Below are positions 33,895 to 42,896 of a DNA stretch of 64,000 bases, one piece after another. The stretch's first letter is position 1. Every line of letters starts with the position of its first letter. The position numbers and the translations under genes were made by a program. This DNA comes from an uncultured Bacteroidaceae bacterium (GTDB lineage: Bacteria > Bacteroidota > Bacteroidia > Bacteroidales > Bacteroidaceae), in contig CAJOIE010000003.1 in assembly GCA_905234605.1 (NCBI GenBank), positions 62,001 through 126,000 of the forward strand. The letters are read 5' to 3'. The notes under the pieces are model-generated. The model was not told where the DNA came from and searched no databases. It saw only the letters and a list, made by a program, of their open reading frames with translations.

Positions 33895-36017
33895 GACACA
33901 TCGTGCTTACCATAATGCTTGCTGCCGCAGCAGCAGGCTACACCCGCGCCGCCGAGGGCGACACGCTATGGGTGGCCCACACCGACCGCCATGCACTGCC
34001 CGAAGTGCTCGACCTCACGGACGCCGACTCCGTGGTGTTCACATCGACCTACGCCCGTGTATGGAAAAACGGCAAGGCACAGGTCAGGAGCTTCGCCTCA
34101 ATGCTCGACATGAGCACCACGGCCGACAGCAGTGCCGCCATCACCCCGCAGTGGCCCGGACGAGCCATCTGGAAGCCCACGACGAGCGACAACCAGTATA
34201 ACAACAACTACACTCTCGACACCAGCCGCTGGAACTTCAAGCGCTCGCGCGAGTCGGAGCACTTCATAGTGTTCTGGGACAAAGGCTTCGGCGACAATCC
34301 CAGCGCGGCCACCGTGCCGCAGGCACTGCGTGTTGACATCGACGACCTGCTGCGCAAGGCCGAGACCTTCTACGCCACCAACGTGGAACGGCTTCAGATG
34401 GCCACACTCGGCCAAGGCCTATCGCAGCTCGACGACTACAAGATGAGCATCTACCTGCTCTATCAGACCGAATGGCTGGCCGTGGGCTCAGGCTACGACG
34501 ACATTGTGGGCGCGCTATGGGTGAACCCCTCCACATGCCAGCCTGTAGGCCAGACCATAGGGCACGAGATAGGCCACTCGTTCCAGTACCAGGTGGCCGC
34601 CGACTACCGCCGTCAGGGCGTGACATCCTACATGCAGCGGGGCTGGCGCTACGGCTTCGGAGCCGACGGCTCGGGCGGCAACGCCTTCTGGGAGCAGTGT
34701 GCACAGTGGCAGTCGTTCCAGGACTACCCCTCGGCAGCCTTCGGCTACAATGTCGACGTGTGGCTCCGCAACTACCACCGCCACTTCAACCACGAATGGA
34801 TGCGCTACGCATCATACTGGCTCCAATATGCATGGACGGAGCGGCACGGCTATCCCGCCTACGGACGCCTGTGGCGTGAGAGCCGATATCCCGAGGATTC
34901 CATAGAGGCATACGTGCGCCTGTTCTGCGACGGCAGCCTCGAGGCATTCTGGGACGAATACTTCGACTATGCCACACGCCTGCCAGCCTACCAGTTTGAG
35001 GCCATACACCGCTATGCCACCGAGCAGCGCGTGCATGCCTACGACACACAGCTGCTGCGCACGTCCGACGGCTGGTGGCAGGTGGCCTACGCCTCCTGTC
35101 CCGAGACCACCGGCATCAACATCGTGCCGCTGACCGTGCCGGCAGCAGGCACCACAGTGACAGCCTCCTTCCACGGCCTCACACCAGGCGCAGCCCTACA
35201 TGCCGACGACCCGGGCCATGCGCTGACATCCGACAGCGGCACCGACTACACCACCGTGCACAGCTACAACGCCGTGGGCGCACCATCCGATGCCGCCTGG
35301 CGCTATGGCATAGTGGCCATCGTGGACGACCAGACCATCGTCTCCGCCATGGGCAAAGACACCGACGGCACCGTGGCGTTCACCATACCCGCCGGCACCG
35401 AGCAGCTCTACTTCGTCGTTGCAGCCACACCCAAGACATACCACCGCCACGCATGGGACGAGCGCGACGACACCGACGAGCAGTGGCCATACCGCGTGGC
35501 CTTCGGCGGCACCGAGCGCACCGGCTACTACGACTTCGACCCCGAGGCAGCACCCGCCGACACCACCGTGGCCTACACCGTGACAGCCAACGGCGCATCG
35601 GCCGAATATGCCTTAGGCACCGTGAACCTCATCGCCACAGGGCTGATGGAACCCGTAGGCAAGGCTTTCAAGATGCAGCCCGCCGAGATAGCAGCCGCCA
35701 TGCTGCCCATAGCCGCCGGACAGACAGCCACGCCGCAGGAAGGCAAGATAAGCCTTGCCATGAAAGCACCGACAGGCACTGCCTACAGCTACACCTACAC
35801 GGCCAACACCGGCTTCTGGTGCAACGCCGCAGGAGCAGCCACCAGTTTTGCCGCAGGCGCGGTGTTTGTGGAATACGACACCGCCACCGCAACACTCACC
35901 TACGGTCACCAGCCATCGCAGGGGCGAGGACAGACCTACACCCTGCGCCCCACCTTCGTGCTCAAGCATGGCGGTGTGCTCTACCACGCCACCATCGAGC
36001 TCACGATGAAGCTGTAA
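33891..36017 (+). CDS. Exported protein with HEIGH zinc-peptidase-like motif (DUF6055-like)
   Basis: A 708-residue exported protein (signal peptide MRHIVLTIMLAAAAAGYTRA). Residues from about 100 contain SEHFIVFWDKGFGDNP and a HEIGHSFQYQ motif (His225-Glu226-His229), typical of zinc metallopeptidases and seen in DUF6055-like proteins. A third ligand cannot be fixed by eye. The C-terminal half is beta-rich, with a DUF4859-like end (LKHGGVLYHATIELTMKL). The start ATG overlaps the preceding stop, so it is coupled to the small exported gene. It may act on glycoproteins or be a binding protein; proteolysis is unproved. A strong hairpin follows. Confidence 0.78.
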   Translation: MRHIVLTIMLAAAAAGYTRAAEGDTLWVAHTDRHALPEVLDLTDADSVVFTSTYARVWKNGKAQVRSFASMLDMSTTADSSAAITPQWPGRAIWKPTTSDNQYNNNYTLDTSRWNFKRSRESEHFIVFWDKGFGDNPSAATVPQALRVDIDDLLRKAETFYATNVERLQMATLGQGLSQLDDYKMSIYLLYQTEWLAVGSGYDDIVGALWVNPSTCQPVGQTIGHEIGHSFQYQVAADYRRQGVTSYMQRGWRYGFGADGSGGNAFWEQCAQWQSFQDYPSAAFGYNVDVWLRNYHRHFNHEWMRYASYWLQYAWTERHGYPAYGRLWRESRYPEDSIEAYVRLFCDGSLEAFWDEYFDYATRLPAYQFEAIHRYATEQRVHAYDTQLLRTSDGWWQVAYASCPETTGINIVPLTVPAAGTTVTASFHGLTPGAALHADDPGHALTSDSGTDYTTVHSYNAVGAPSDAAWRYGIVAIVDDQTIVSAMGKDTDGTVAFTIPAGTEQLYFVVAATPKTYHRHAWDERDDTDEQWPYRVAFGGTERTGYYDFDPEAAPADTTVAYTVTANGASAEYALGTVNLIATGLMEPVGKAFKMQPAEIAAAMLPIAAGQTATPQEGKISLAMKAPTGTAYSYTYTANTGFWCNAAGAATSFAAGAVFVEYDTATATLTYGHQPSQGRGQTYTLRPTFVLKHGGVLYHATIELTMKL

Positions 36018-36065
36018 GGAGCCGAGGACTTTGCTTGCAATGGTATTATAAAGCGACAGCAAGTA

Positions 36066-36202
36066 ACACACAAGCAGGGTGCGCCCTCTGTTGGGCGCAC
36101 CCTGCTTGTGTGTTGGCAAGACCCTGCATGGTGATGCCCATCACGGTGCAGGGTCTATGACGACTCCATGCAGGGTGATGGGCATTGACCATGCAGGGTG
36201 TT
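36066..36202. repeat. Intergenic repeat cluster D, including a perfect 21-base hairpin
   Basis: The first part is ACACACAAGCAGGGTGCGCCC with a perfect complement and a 6-base loop (36066-36113), which can act as a terminator for the GH127 operon. Next come an imperfect inverted repeat AGACCCTGCA...TGCAGGGTCT (36119-36156) and two direct ATGCAGGGTG copies. It lies between convergent genes and belongs to the cluster A-F family. The rest of the gap to 36268 holds nothing recognisable. Confidence 0.88.
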
Positions 36203-36268
36203 TCGGGCTTGGATGACGGGCGCGATGACGAGGTATGCAGGCGGATAACGGCCTGCATGCGTGCTGCC

Positions 36269-36880
36269 TCAGGCCAGGATGTGTGTCTGTGTGTGGCGGA
36301 GCGTGAGGTCGCGGTGTGCAGCCATGCGGCGTAGGTTGAGCAGGGCATAGTGCATGCGTCCGAGGGCTGTGTTGATGCTTACGTGTGTGGCAGCGGCTAT
36401 CTCCTTGAAGGAGAGCTTGTCGTAGACGCGCATGCGCACCACTTGCTGCTGGGGTTCAGGCAGCCGTGCTATCATGGAGCGCAGGTCCTCGTAGGTCTGC
36501 TCGTTGTGCATGATGTCCTCGACTGAGACGTCGGCGTAGCGGACATCGGCGGCCACGGCGGCAGTGGTGCGGTCTGAGGCGATGTCGGCTGTCGGGTGGG
36601 CGCGCCTGAAAGTGTCGATGACGCGGTTGCGGGCTATGCGCATGAGCCACTGCTGGAACTTGCCTTCGGCGGTGTAGCGGTGGGCGCGTATGCACTGGAT
36701 GGCCTTGAAGAAGGTGTCCTGGAATATGTCGTTGGCCACGTCGGTGTCGCAGACGATGGAGAGGACATAGCCGTATACGTTTTGCTGATAGCGCTCGAGC
36801 AGGATGTCGAAAGCATCGTCATTGCCATTCTCGTAGAGGCGGACGAGCTGGTCGTCGGTCTCTTGTCGCAAATTGCACAT
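36269..36880 (-). CDS. ECF-type RNA polymerase sigma factor
   Basis: A 203-residue sigma-70 family factor. Region 2 covers DAFDILLERYQQNVYGYVL to DIFQDTFFKAI and FQQWLMRIARNRVIDTFR. Region 4 covers ARLPEPQQQVVRMRVYDKLS and FKEIAAATHVSINTALGRMH. No anti-sigma factor or SusC-type receptor gene is adjacent, unlike many ECF systems of Bacteroidales, so its signal is unknown. The region 4 C-terminal extension is short. Confidence 0.93.
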   Translation of the reverse strand: MCNLRQETDDQLVRLYENGNDDAFDILLERYQQNVYGYVLSIVCDTDVANDIFQDTFFKAIQCIRAHRYTAEGKFQQWLMRIARNRVIDTFRRAHPTADIASDRTTAAVAADVRYADVSVEDIMHNEQTYEDLRSMIARLPEPQQQVVRMRVYDKLSFKEIAAATHVSINTALGRMHYALLNLRRMAAHRDLTLRHTQTHILA

Positions 36881-36985
36881 TACTGTCTTATGAACAATGG
36901 TTAAGGAGTAATGTTGTCTCGATAGGCAATGGTGTTTAAGTGGTTAGCGGTTGCAAAGAAAGGGAAAAGTAATTAATGCAAAAAG

Positions 36986-37033
36986 GGGAAGAGGGGAAAA
37001 AGAGCTGTCACGCATCTCTTTTCCCTTCTTCCC
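36986..37033 (-). terminator. Intrinsic terminator after the C1B peptidase gene
   Basis: GGGAAGAAGGGAAAAGAG pairs with CTCTTTTTCCCCTCTTCCC on the minus strand, followed by CCTTTTTGC. It sits about 30 bases past the peptidase stop codon. The remaining gap up to the sigma factor start holds no gene. Confidence 0.72.
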
Positions 37034-37061
37034 GCCTGTCCTTTTGTCTTCCTCAGAGCTG

Positions 37062-38267
37062 TCAGAGCCCGAGTTTCTTGCGTATGTCCTTGGGTATGGC
37101 GTTGCGGTTGACGAGGAAGTCCATGGTGCGTGCGGCGATGAAGTTCTTGGTCATGTACCAGATGCCGTCGTAGTCGCCAGTCTTGCCCCAGGAGTTCTTC
37201 ACCATGTAGTATTCACGTCCGTTCTGGTCCTTAGCTATGCCGTAGATGTGCATGCCGTGGTCGTCGGTGAGTTCCCATGTGTCGAAGTCGTGTTGCCGCT
37301 GTTCCTGTGTCGGTGTGAGCTCGGGTGCGTTGACTCCGAGTGTCTCCATAAAGCCTTTGCGCTCGGTGGGCTTGAGCTTGAGCCAGCGTGCCTGGTCGGA
37401 GCCTGTGAGGCCGTCGGCTGTCTTGGTGTTGAGGAGCATGGCCAGTCCCTGACGGGTGAAGCCGTCGTCGCTCACGTCGCCGCCCCATGCGACGGTGTAG
37501 CCCTGCTCGATGGCGTTGTCGATGATGCGCATCATCTCGTCCATTGGCACGTTGTAGGAGTGGTCCCAGCGCCAGTTGTCCTGCACCTCGACGGCGAATG
37601 ATGTGTAGAACGGGTGGTGTGTGTAGGACGTGATGCTGACATAGTCGTCCCAGTTGAGGCCGAGGCTTGCGGCGAAGGTCTTGGGTGTGTACTGGCGGCC
37701 TTCATATTCGAATGTCTCGGGCACCTGTCCGATGTAGGAGTCGATGATGCCCTGTAGGCCTGCGCGCCACTGTGGCGTGATGGTCTTGGCCTTGCTCTTT
37801 GCCACGGCATCCACGTAGGGCGACATGACGGAGAAGAACTCGTTGAAGTTGGCCAGCGAGTCGCCTTGCAGCGTGCCTGGCAGCGGCATGGCAGTCTCGG
37901 GACAGATGCCGTGGTTGCGGATGGTGATGAGCACGTCGCCGGCCGAGCCTCCCTGTGCGAACTGGCTGTCGCCATGCATGCGCACGGTGAGCTCTGCACG
38001 CTCCATGTAGTCGTGGTTGGCGATGAACATCTCGCAGAGGTCGACCTCGCGGCCTGTGGCTCTGAGTATCTCGCTCTCAAAGAAGCTCAGTGTGCTGTAG
38101 GCCCAGCATGTGCCCGAGCGGTTCTGGTTCTTGACCGATGTGATGGGCAGTTGCTTCACTACGGTGAAGATGGGTTTGGTAGACACCGGCGGCTCGTCGT
38201 TGCGGTCGTCGGCATAGGCTCCCGTGGCAATGACAGCGAGGAGCGCGAATGACAATAGTCGTTTCAT
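37062..38267 (-). CDS. Exported C1B (bleomycin hydrolase-type) cysteine peptidase
   Basis: A 401-residue papain-superfamily peptidase. It has a signal peptide (MKRLLSFALLAVIATGAYA), which cytoplasmic PepC homologues lack. The catalytic Cys54 is in NQNRSGTCWAYS, the His in DDHGMHIYGIA (about residue 340) and the Asn in MVKNSWG (Asn358). Bacteroidales often export this type as an aminopeptidase for peptide nutrition. It is about 50 residues shorter than PepC. It lies 31 bases after the PL11 gene in the same direction. Confidence 0.92.
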   Translation of the reverse strand: MKRLLSFALLAVIATGAYADDRNDEPPVSTKPIFTVVKQLPITSVKNQNRSGTCWAYSTLSFFESEILRATGREVDLCEMFIANHDYMERAELTVRMHGDSQFAQGGSAGDVLITIRNHGICPETAMPLPGTLQGDSLANFNEFFSVMSPYVDAVAKSKAKTITPQWRAGLQGIIDSYIGQVPETFEYEGRQYTPKTFAASLGLNWDDYVSITSYTHHPFYTSFAVEVQDNWRWDHSYNVPMDEMMRIIDNAIEQGYTVAWGGDVSDDGFTRQGLAMLLNTKTADGLTGSDQARWLKLKPTERKGFMETLGVNAPELTPTQEQRQHDFDTWELTDDHGMHIYGIAKDQNGREYYMVKNSWGKTGDYDGIWYMTKNFIAARTMDFLVNRNAIPKDIRKKLGL

Positions 38268-38298
38268 GTGATTGATATGGTTAATAATAGGGGGTCAT

Positions 38299-41200
38299 TC
38301 AACGGTGACGGAGGCTCTTCCTGCCGCCCACGACGTACACGCCATTGGCTGCCGGCTTGACCACACGGCGTCCTGCGATGTCGTAGACTGCCTGTGGCTC
38401 TGCGCTGACCGACGGTGCGTTGACGGCATTGGGGTCGGCCACGACGGCGATGACGCCTTCCGATGCGAGGCGTGAGACGTCCCACTTGAGGCCTGCGGCA
38501 GGAACTGCAGGCGTGATTGTCGGCGTGCCGCTGACAGTGACCGTGCCCGCACCGGTGAACACAGCCAGCTCGCTGCCTTCAGCGAGGTCGTTGCTGCCCA
38601 GCACGGTGATGGCGAAGGTGGGATTGTTGAGCGACACGCGGCCGGCCACCTTGAAGGCATCCGACGTGGTGCGCGTGCCAGTGTTGCGCGCCTTCACCGC
38701 CACGATGCCGCCACGGGCCACGGAGAGGGTGCCGTTGACAGTGAGCGTGCTGACTGTGGAGGTGCTGGGGGCCGTGGCTATGGTGCCGCCGCCCTGAACG
38801 GACACGGCCTGCACCTGTCCGCGTCCGGCCAGGGTGCCTCCGTTGCGCACGGTGAGGGCTCCAGTGGTGACAGGAGCCGAGGTGCCTGCGGCCACCACCG
38901 TGCCGGCATAGATATTGAGGGTGCCAGTGCTGGCTCCCGTGAGTGTCAGTGTGCCGTCGCCATACTTGTTGAGTGCACCTGTGAACTTGCCTGCATAGGT
39001 GTCGTTCTTGCCGAGATAGCCCACGTTCCATGTGCCGGTGCCCAGTGTGGCATCGGCCGCCGCACTGGCGAGCGAGCCTATGCGGCTTGTCCAGTTCTGC
39101 TCGCTGGAGCCTCCGCCACTGACGTGTACGGCATAGACTCCTGCGTCGAGGCGCAGCGTGCCCTTGGAGAGGTCGAGGCCCGACGATGTGGTGACGCGGA
39201 ACTGTCCGCCGGTCACCTCCACGGTGCCCTCGTATGCCGACGTGTTGGTAGAGAAGTCGCCACGCACGTAGGGGAAGCTTATCTTGAGGGTGCCCGCGCC
39301 GAGCAGCGTGCCGGCAATGCTGCAACGGCTGCCTGCGGCTATGGTGAGAGTCTTTCCGGCAGGTATGGTGATGCGGTTGCGCAGCGATGGCACGGCACTG
39401 GTGCTGTTGTTGTCGAACACGCGCAACGTGCCACCGTTGGCCGTTATGTCCGACGTGGCTGTGCCGAAGGTGGTGTTCCATGCTCCCATGGCCAGCGTGC
39501 CGGCATTGAGCGTGGTGCCGCCGGCCCATGTGTTGGCTCCCCCGTAGCCTATGGTGAGCTGCCCTGCGCCAGTCTTGGTGAGCGAGCCGCGTCCCTCAAT
39601 GCGGCCACGCAGGTTGACGGCACCCGTGTTCACATTGATGGTGGCCGAGTCGGTCAGGGTGAGCGCACGCGTGGTAGAGGCATTGGGGTTGTTGACATTA
39701 AGCGTGGCACAGCCTATCCGCAGGTTTGTGGCCGCATCGCTTGCCGCACCTATGCTGCTGGGGCGCCCGCCGTCGGCCAGCTCGGCAATGGTCAGGGTGC
39801 CCCCGCTGACGATGGTGGCTCCCGTGTAGGTGCTCTTGGTGTTGTTGACGGTGAGCGTGCCCGTGCCCTCCTTGATGAGGTCGGCTTCTCCGCTGAAGCC
39901 GCCCTCGGTGCCGCTGAAAGTGTAGTTCTTGGCAGCAGCGACGGTGACGCGACTCACGGGCATGAGCTCGTTGAGTGTGACGGTAGTGCGCTGTGCATCG
40001 TCGGTGAAGCAGACGGCATCGCCTGCCACGAAGTCGGTGGCAGCATCGCCCAGCAGCCAGTTCTCTGTCTGATAGTCCCAGATGGCACTGCCGGCACCTG
40101 TCCACACCACGCCCGCAGATGCCTCCCGCTGCTCCTTCACCACGAGGCTTATTGCGCCGTTGCCTACCTCTATATTATATGACAGACCTGCCAGGCCCAT
40201 CACGCTGATGTTGGCATCCTGCCCCTTGAAAGCACCCGTGTAGTGCACAAGCTGATATGTGCCCGGCAGGAGCTTGGCGTCGGCAGTCTTGATATTGAGC
40301 ACGAGCGGCTTGGTGACACTCAAGTCGCCCTCAACGCGGACCACATCGGAGCGCACCTCGCCCTCGGTCTGCACGTTGAGCTCGAAGTAGGCCGGCTGGT
40401 TTATGTCAAGCCCCTTTGTGAAGGTGATTTGCCCGAAGGGCTCAACCTGTGTGCCAGGGCTGAAGCGGCCACCCTCATAGTTGAGAGCACCCTCGAGCAC
40501 CACATCGCCCACGCGGGCGTTGCCGGCAAGAGTGCCGCGTGCACGCAGGTCGAGCGTGGTGGTGGTGAGGTCGGCATCGGTCTCAATGGCGCCTTCGCTG
40601 ATGATGGTCTTGCCCGTGTAGGCCACACCCGTGCCGAGCACAAGCGTGCCCTGCTGACTCTTCCAGAGATCCATGGTGCCGCTCAGTGCACCACCTCCTG
40701 TGAGCTCAATGGTCTGGCCCTTGACAGGCATGGCATATACCACGCCTGGCTGCACGTTGCCCTCCACGGCAATCTGTGCCGGTGCCGTGAGGTCGAGCAG
40801 CACACTCTGCCCGTCGGCATAGGTGGCAGCTGCTGTGCGCTGGTAGTTGGTGAAGCCGTTGCTGCCCGCACTCCATGTGCTGCCTGCAGCTATTACGTCG
40901 GCAACCATCACAGGCGGCAACTGCGGGTAAGGCATGCCGGCACCAAGATAGAAGCCCGTGTTGGGTGCCTGATAGTAGCCACGTGTGGTGCAGTCCAGAC
41001 GGTAGTGCGGGTCTTCCTGCAGGCAATACATGGAGTAGCTGGTCTCCAGGTCGGTGGAATAGACCACCATGCCTGTCGATGTCTCGTCGTTCTGCACCAT
41101 GAGTGCCACCTCCTCGCGCCAGTCGCCCATGATGTCGCCCATGAACAGTGGACGCACAGCCCATCCGGCATGAACCTGCCACCCGCTCTCGCTCGATGGC

Positions 41201-42840
41201 TGGAGGAAACGGTTGCCCTTCTCACCGCCATACTTGTTGATGATGACATTGGAGCCGTAGCCGCTGCCGCCTGGCGAACCCAGCACCTCACGCAGCAGGT
41301 CGCCGTCCCACCAGATGCCCTCGTAGGGGTAGTCGGTGCCGGTATTGCTGATGACGTTGCCCTTGCAGTCGAAGAGCAGGCTGCGATCCACGAAGGAGTA
41401 TATCTCGTAGCCCTTGCGGCTGGCGTCGACATCCATGCACTCGCCGCGTGCCACGTCGTACACCGACGGCAGGTACCACTCCTTGATGTGCTCGCCCGTG
41501 GCGGCATCATATATGAGTTGCCCGAGCAGGTCGCTCTGCTGTATGGCAAAAGTCTCCAGCCCAGGACGGTCGGGGTCTATGTCGCTGATGCGGAAACGGT
41601 CGCCGTGACCTATGCCTGCGCTGTAGACCATACCCTTGCGTGTGTTCACGCCGTAGCCGCCTGGCACCATCTCGTCGATGCCGTCGCCATCCACGTCGCA
41701 GACGCGCACCATGTGGAACTCGGCCGGCCATGGACGCTTGTCGTTGCGGCTCCATGTGTATTCGTGGTGGAAGTTGGTTGGCACTCCATTCACCCAGTCG
41801 TAGCCGAATGAGAAGAAGTAGACGTGGTGTGTGCCGCCTGCATCGCGTACCATCGACTCCGAGGCCAGCGAGGGGTGTATGCCGTCGAAGTAGCATATAC
41901 AGAAGTGGCCTCCCATGGTGGAGTACTCGCAGTATTCGTCGTCGCTACGGTAGTCGCTGCGGTTGTCGCGCCCGTAGCGGTTGGCCCCGTCGTAGGCTTC
42001 AGCATAGTGGAGCTCGGCATGGTCAATCTCGGCACCAGTCATGCCGTCAATGACACTAATATAATAAGGTGGGTTGCGCTGTGCCTGCGTGGCATAGTCG
42101 ATGATGTGGTCGCCGTCGGTGTCGCCGGTAGGGGCACCGCCCACGTATGCTCCCCATGTGTCGTTGGCAGCGTCCCAGAAGCGTGTGCCGTCGGAGCTTC
42201 GTATGATGACCTCCGCCTTGCCGTCGCAGTTGATGTCGTAGGCGAGCACCATGTCGTTCTGCCCTGCGTCGATGTTCACGTTAGGGCCGAGGTCCACGGT
42301 CCATAGACACGTGCCGTCGGTCTTGTAGGCTTGCAGCTTGTGGCTGCGTGTGCGTATGCTCGTCGTGGACAGTCGGTCCACGACCCACTCATACTCGCCG
42401 TCGCCATCGAGGTCGGCAGGCCAGGCGTACTTAGCCTTATACTCGTTGGGAGTGAGCACACGGGTCTCGAAGTCGATGCGTGTGACCACGTTGTTCCACG
42501 CCTGTGTCTTATATATATAAGGTGTGCTCTGTGCCTGCTCCACGCCATCGACCACGAGGGCCACGGTCACCTGTGCGCCATTGGCCACACGCGACGTCGT
42601 GGTGGCGAAGTTGGTTCGGCTCAAGGGCGAAGCATTGAGTTTCGCGCCATTGACGTAGACGTTGTAGTGCGCGCTCTCCGGTTCCTGTGCCAGCTTGCGC
42701 CACGACACGAGCACCTTGCTGCCGTTGCGCACTGCCACCACGCCGCGTCCCAGCTGTTGCTGCAAGCGTTGGGCGTGGATGCTGCTTGTCATGGAGAGCA
42801 GGAGCATCACGATGGCTGCTATTCTGTACATTGTTTTCAT
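38299..42840 (-). CDS. PL11 rhamnogalacturonan lyase fused to autotransporter-like beta-strand repeats
   Basis: A 1513-residue exported protein. After the signal peptide, residues about 25-640 form a PL11 rhamnogalacturonan lyase: YAWPADLDGDGEYEWVVDRL and DINCDGKAEVIIRSSDGT, then DGIDEMVPGGYGVNT and GDIMGDWREEVAL. PL11 enzymes cut the rhamnose-galacturonate backbone of pectin. The remaining 850 or so residues hold several autotransporter-associated beta-strand repeats (GTGTLTVNNTKSTYTGATIV, AGQLTIGYGGANTWAGGTTL) and end in a short sorting-like tail, VYDIAGRRVVKPAANGVYVV plus GGRKSLRHR. There is no autotransporter barrel. The repeats likely display or extend the lyase at the cell surface. Confidence 0.9.
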   Translation of the reverse strand: MKTMYRIAAIVMLLLSMTSSIHAQRLQQQLGRGVVAVRNGSKVLVSWRKLAQEPESAHYNVYVNGAKLNASPLSRTNFATTTSRVANGAQVTVALVVDGVEQAQSTPYIYKTQAWNNVVTRIDFETRVLTPNEYKAKYAWPADLDGDGEYEWVVDRLSTTSIRTRSHKLQAYKTDGTCLWTVDLGPNVNIDAGQNDMVLAYDINCDGKAEVIIRSSDGTRFWDAANDTWGAYVGGAPTGDTDGDHIIDYATQAQRNPPYYISVIDGMTGAEIDHAELHYAEAYDGANRYGRDNRSDYRSDDEYCEYSTMGGHFCICYFDGIHPSLASESMVRDAGGTHHVYFFSFGYDWVNGVPTNFHHEYTWSRNDKRPWPAEFHMVRVCDVDGDGIDEMVPGGYGVNTRKGMVYSAGIGHGDRFRISDIDPDRPGLETFAIQQSDLLGQLIYDAATGEHIKEWYLPSVYDVARGECMDVDASRKGYEIYSFVDRSLLFDCKGNVISNTGTDYPYEGIWWDGDLLREVLGSPGGSGYGSNVIINKYGGEKGNRFLQPSSESGWQVHAGWAVRPLFMGDIMGDWREEVALMVQNDETSTGMVVYSTDLETSYSMYCLQEDPHYRLDCTTRGYYQAPNTGFYLGAGMPYPQLPPVMVADVIAAGSTWSAGSNGFTNYQRTAAATYADGQSVLLDLTAPAQIAVEGNVQPGVVYAMPVKGQTIELTGGGALSGTMDLWKSQQGTLVLGTGVAYTGKTIISEGAIETDADLTTTTLDLRARGTLAGNARVGDVVLEGALNYEGGRFSPGTQVEPFGQITFTKGLDINQPAYFELNVQTEGEVRSDVVRVEGDLSVTKPLVLNIKTADAKLLPGTYQLVHYTGAFKGQDANISVMGLAGLSYNIEVGNGAISLVVKEQREASAGVVWTGAGSAIWDYQTENWLLGDAATDFVAGDAVCFTDDAQRTTVTLNELMPVSRVTVAAAKNYTFSGTEGGFSGEADLIKEGTGTLTVNNTKSTYTGATIVSGGTLTIAELADGGRPSSIGAASDAATNLRIGCATLNVNNPNASTTRALTLTDSATINVNTGAVNLRGRIEGRGSLTKTGAGQLTIGYGGANTWAGGTTLNAGTLAMGAWNTTFGTATSDITANGGTLRVFDNNSTSAVPSLRNRITIPAGKTLTIAAGSRCSIAGTLLGAGTLKISFPYVRGDFSTNTSAYEGTVEVTGGQFRVTTSSGLDLSKGTLRLDAGVYAVHVSGGGSSEQNWTSRIGSLASAAADATLGTGTWNVGYLGKNDTYAGKFTGALNKYGDGTLTLTGASTGTLNIYAGTVVAAGTSAPVTTGALTVRNGGTLAGRGQVQAVSVQGGGTIATAPSTSTVSTLTVNGTLSVARGGIVAVKARNTGTRTTSDAFKVAGRVSLNNPTFAITVLGSNDLAEGSELAVFTGAGTVTVSGTPTITPAVPAAGLKWDVSRLASEGVIAVVADPNAVNAPSVSAEPQAVYDIAGRRVVKPAANGVYVVGGRKSLRHR

Positions 42841-42896
42841 AGTGTCAAGGCTGAATGTTGTTCATGCCAGTGTTTACTGCTTATGCTTCACGCTCT

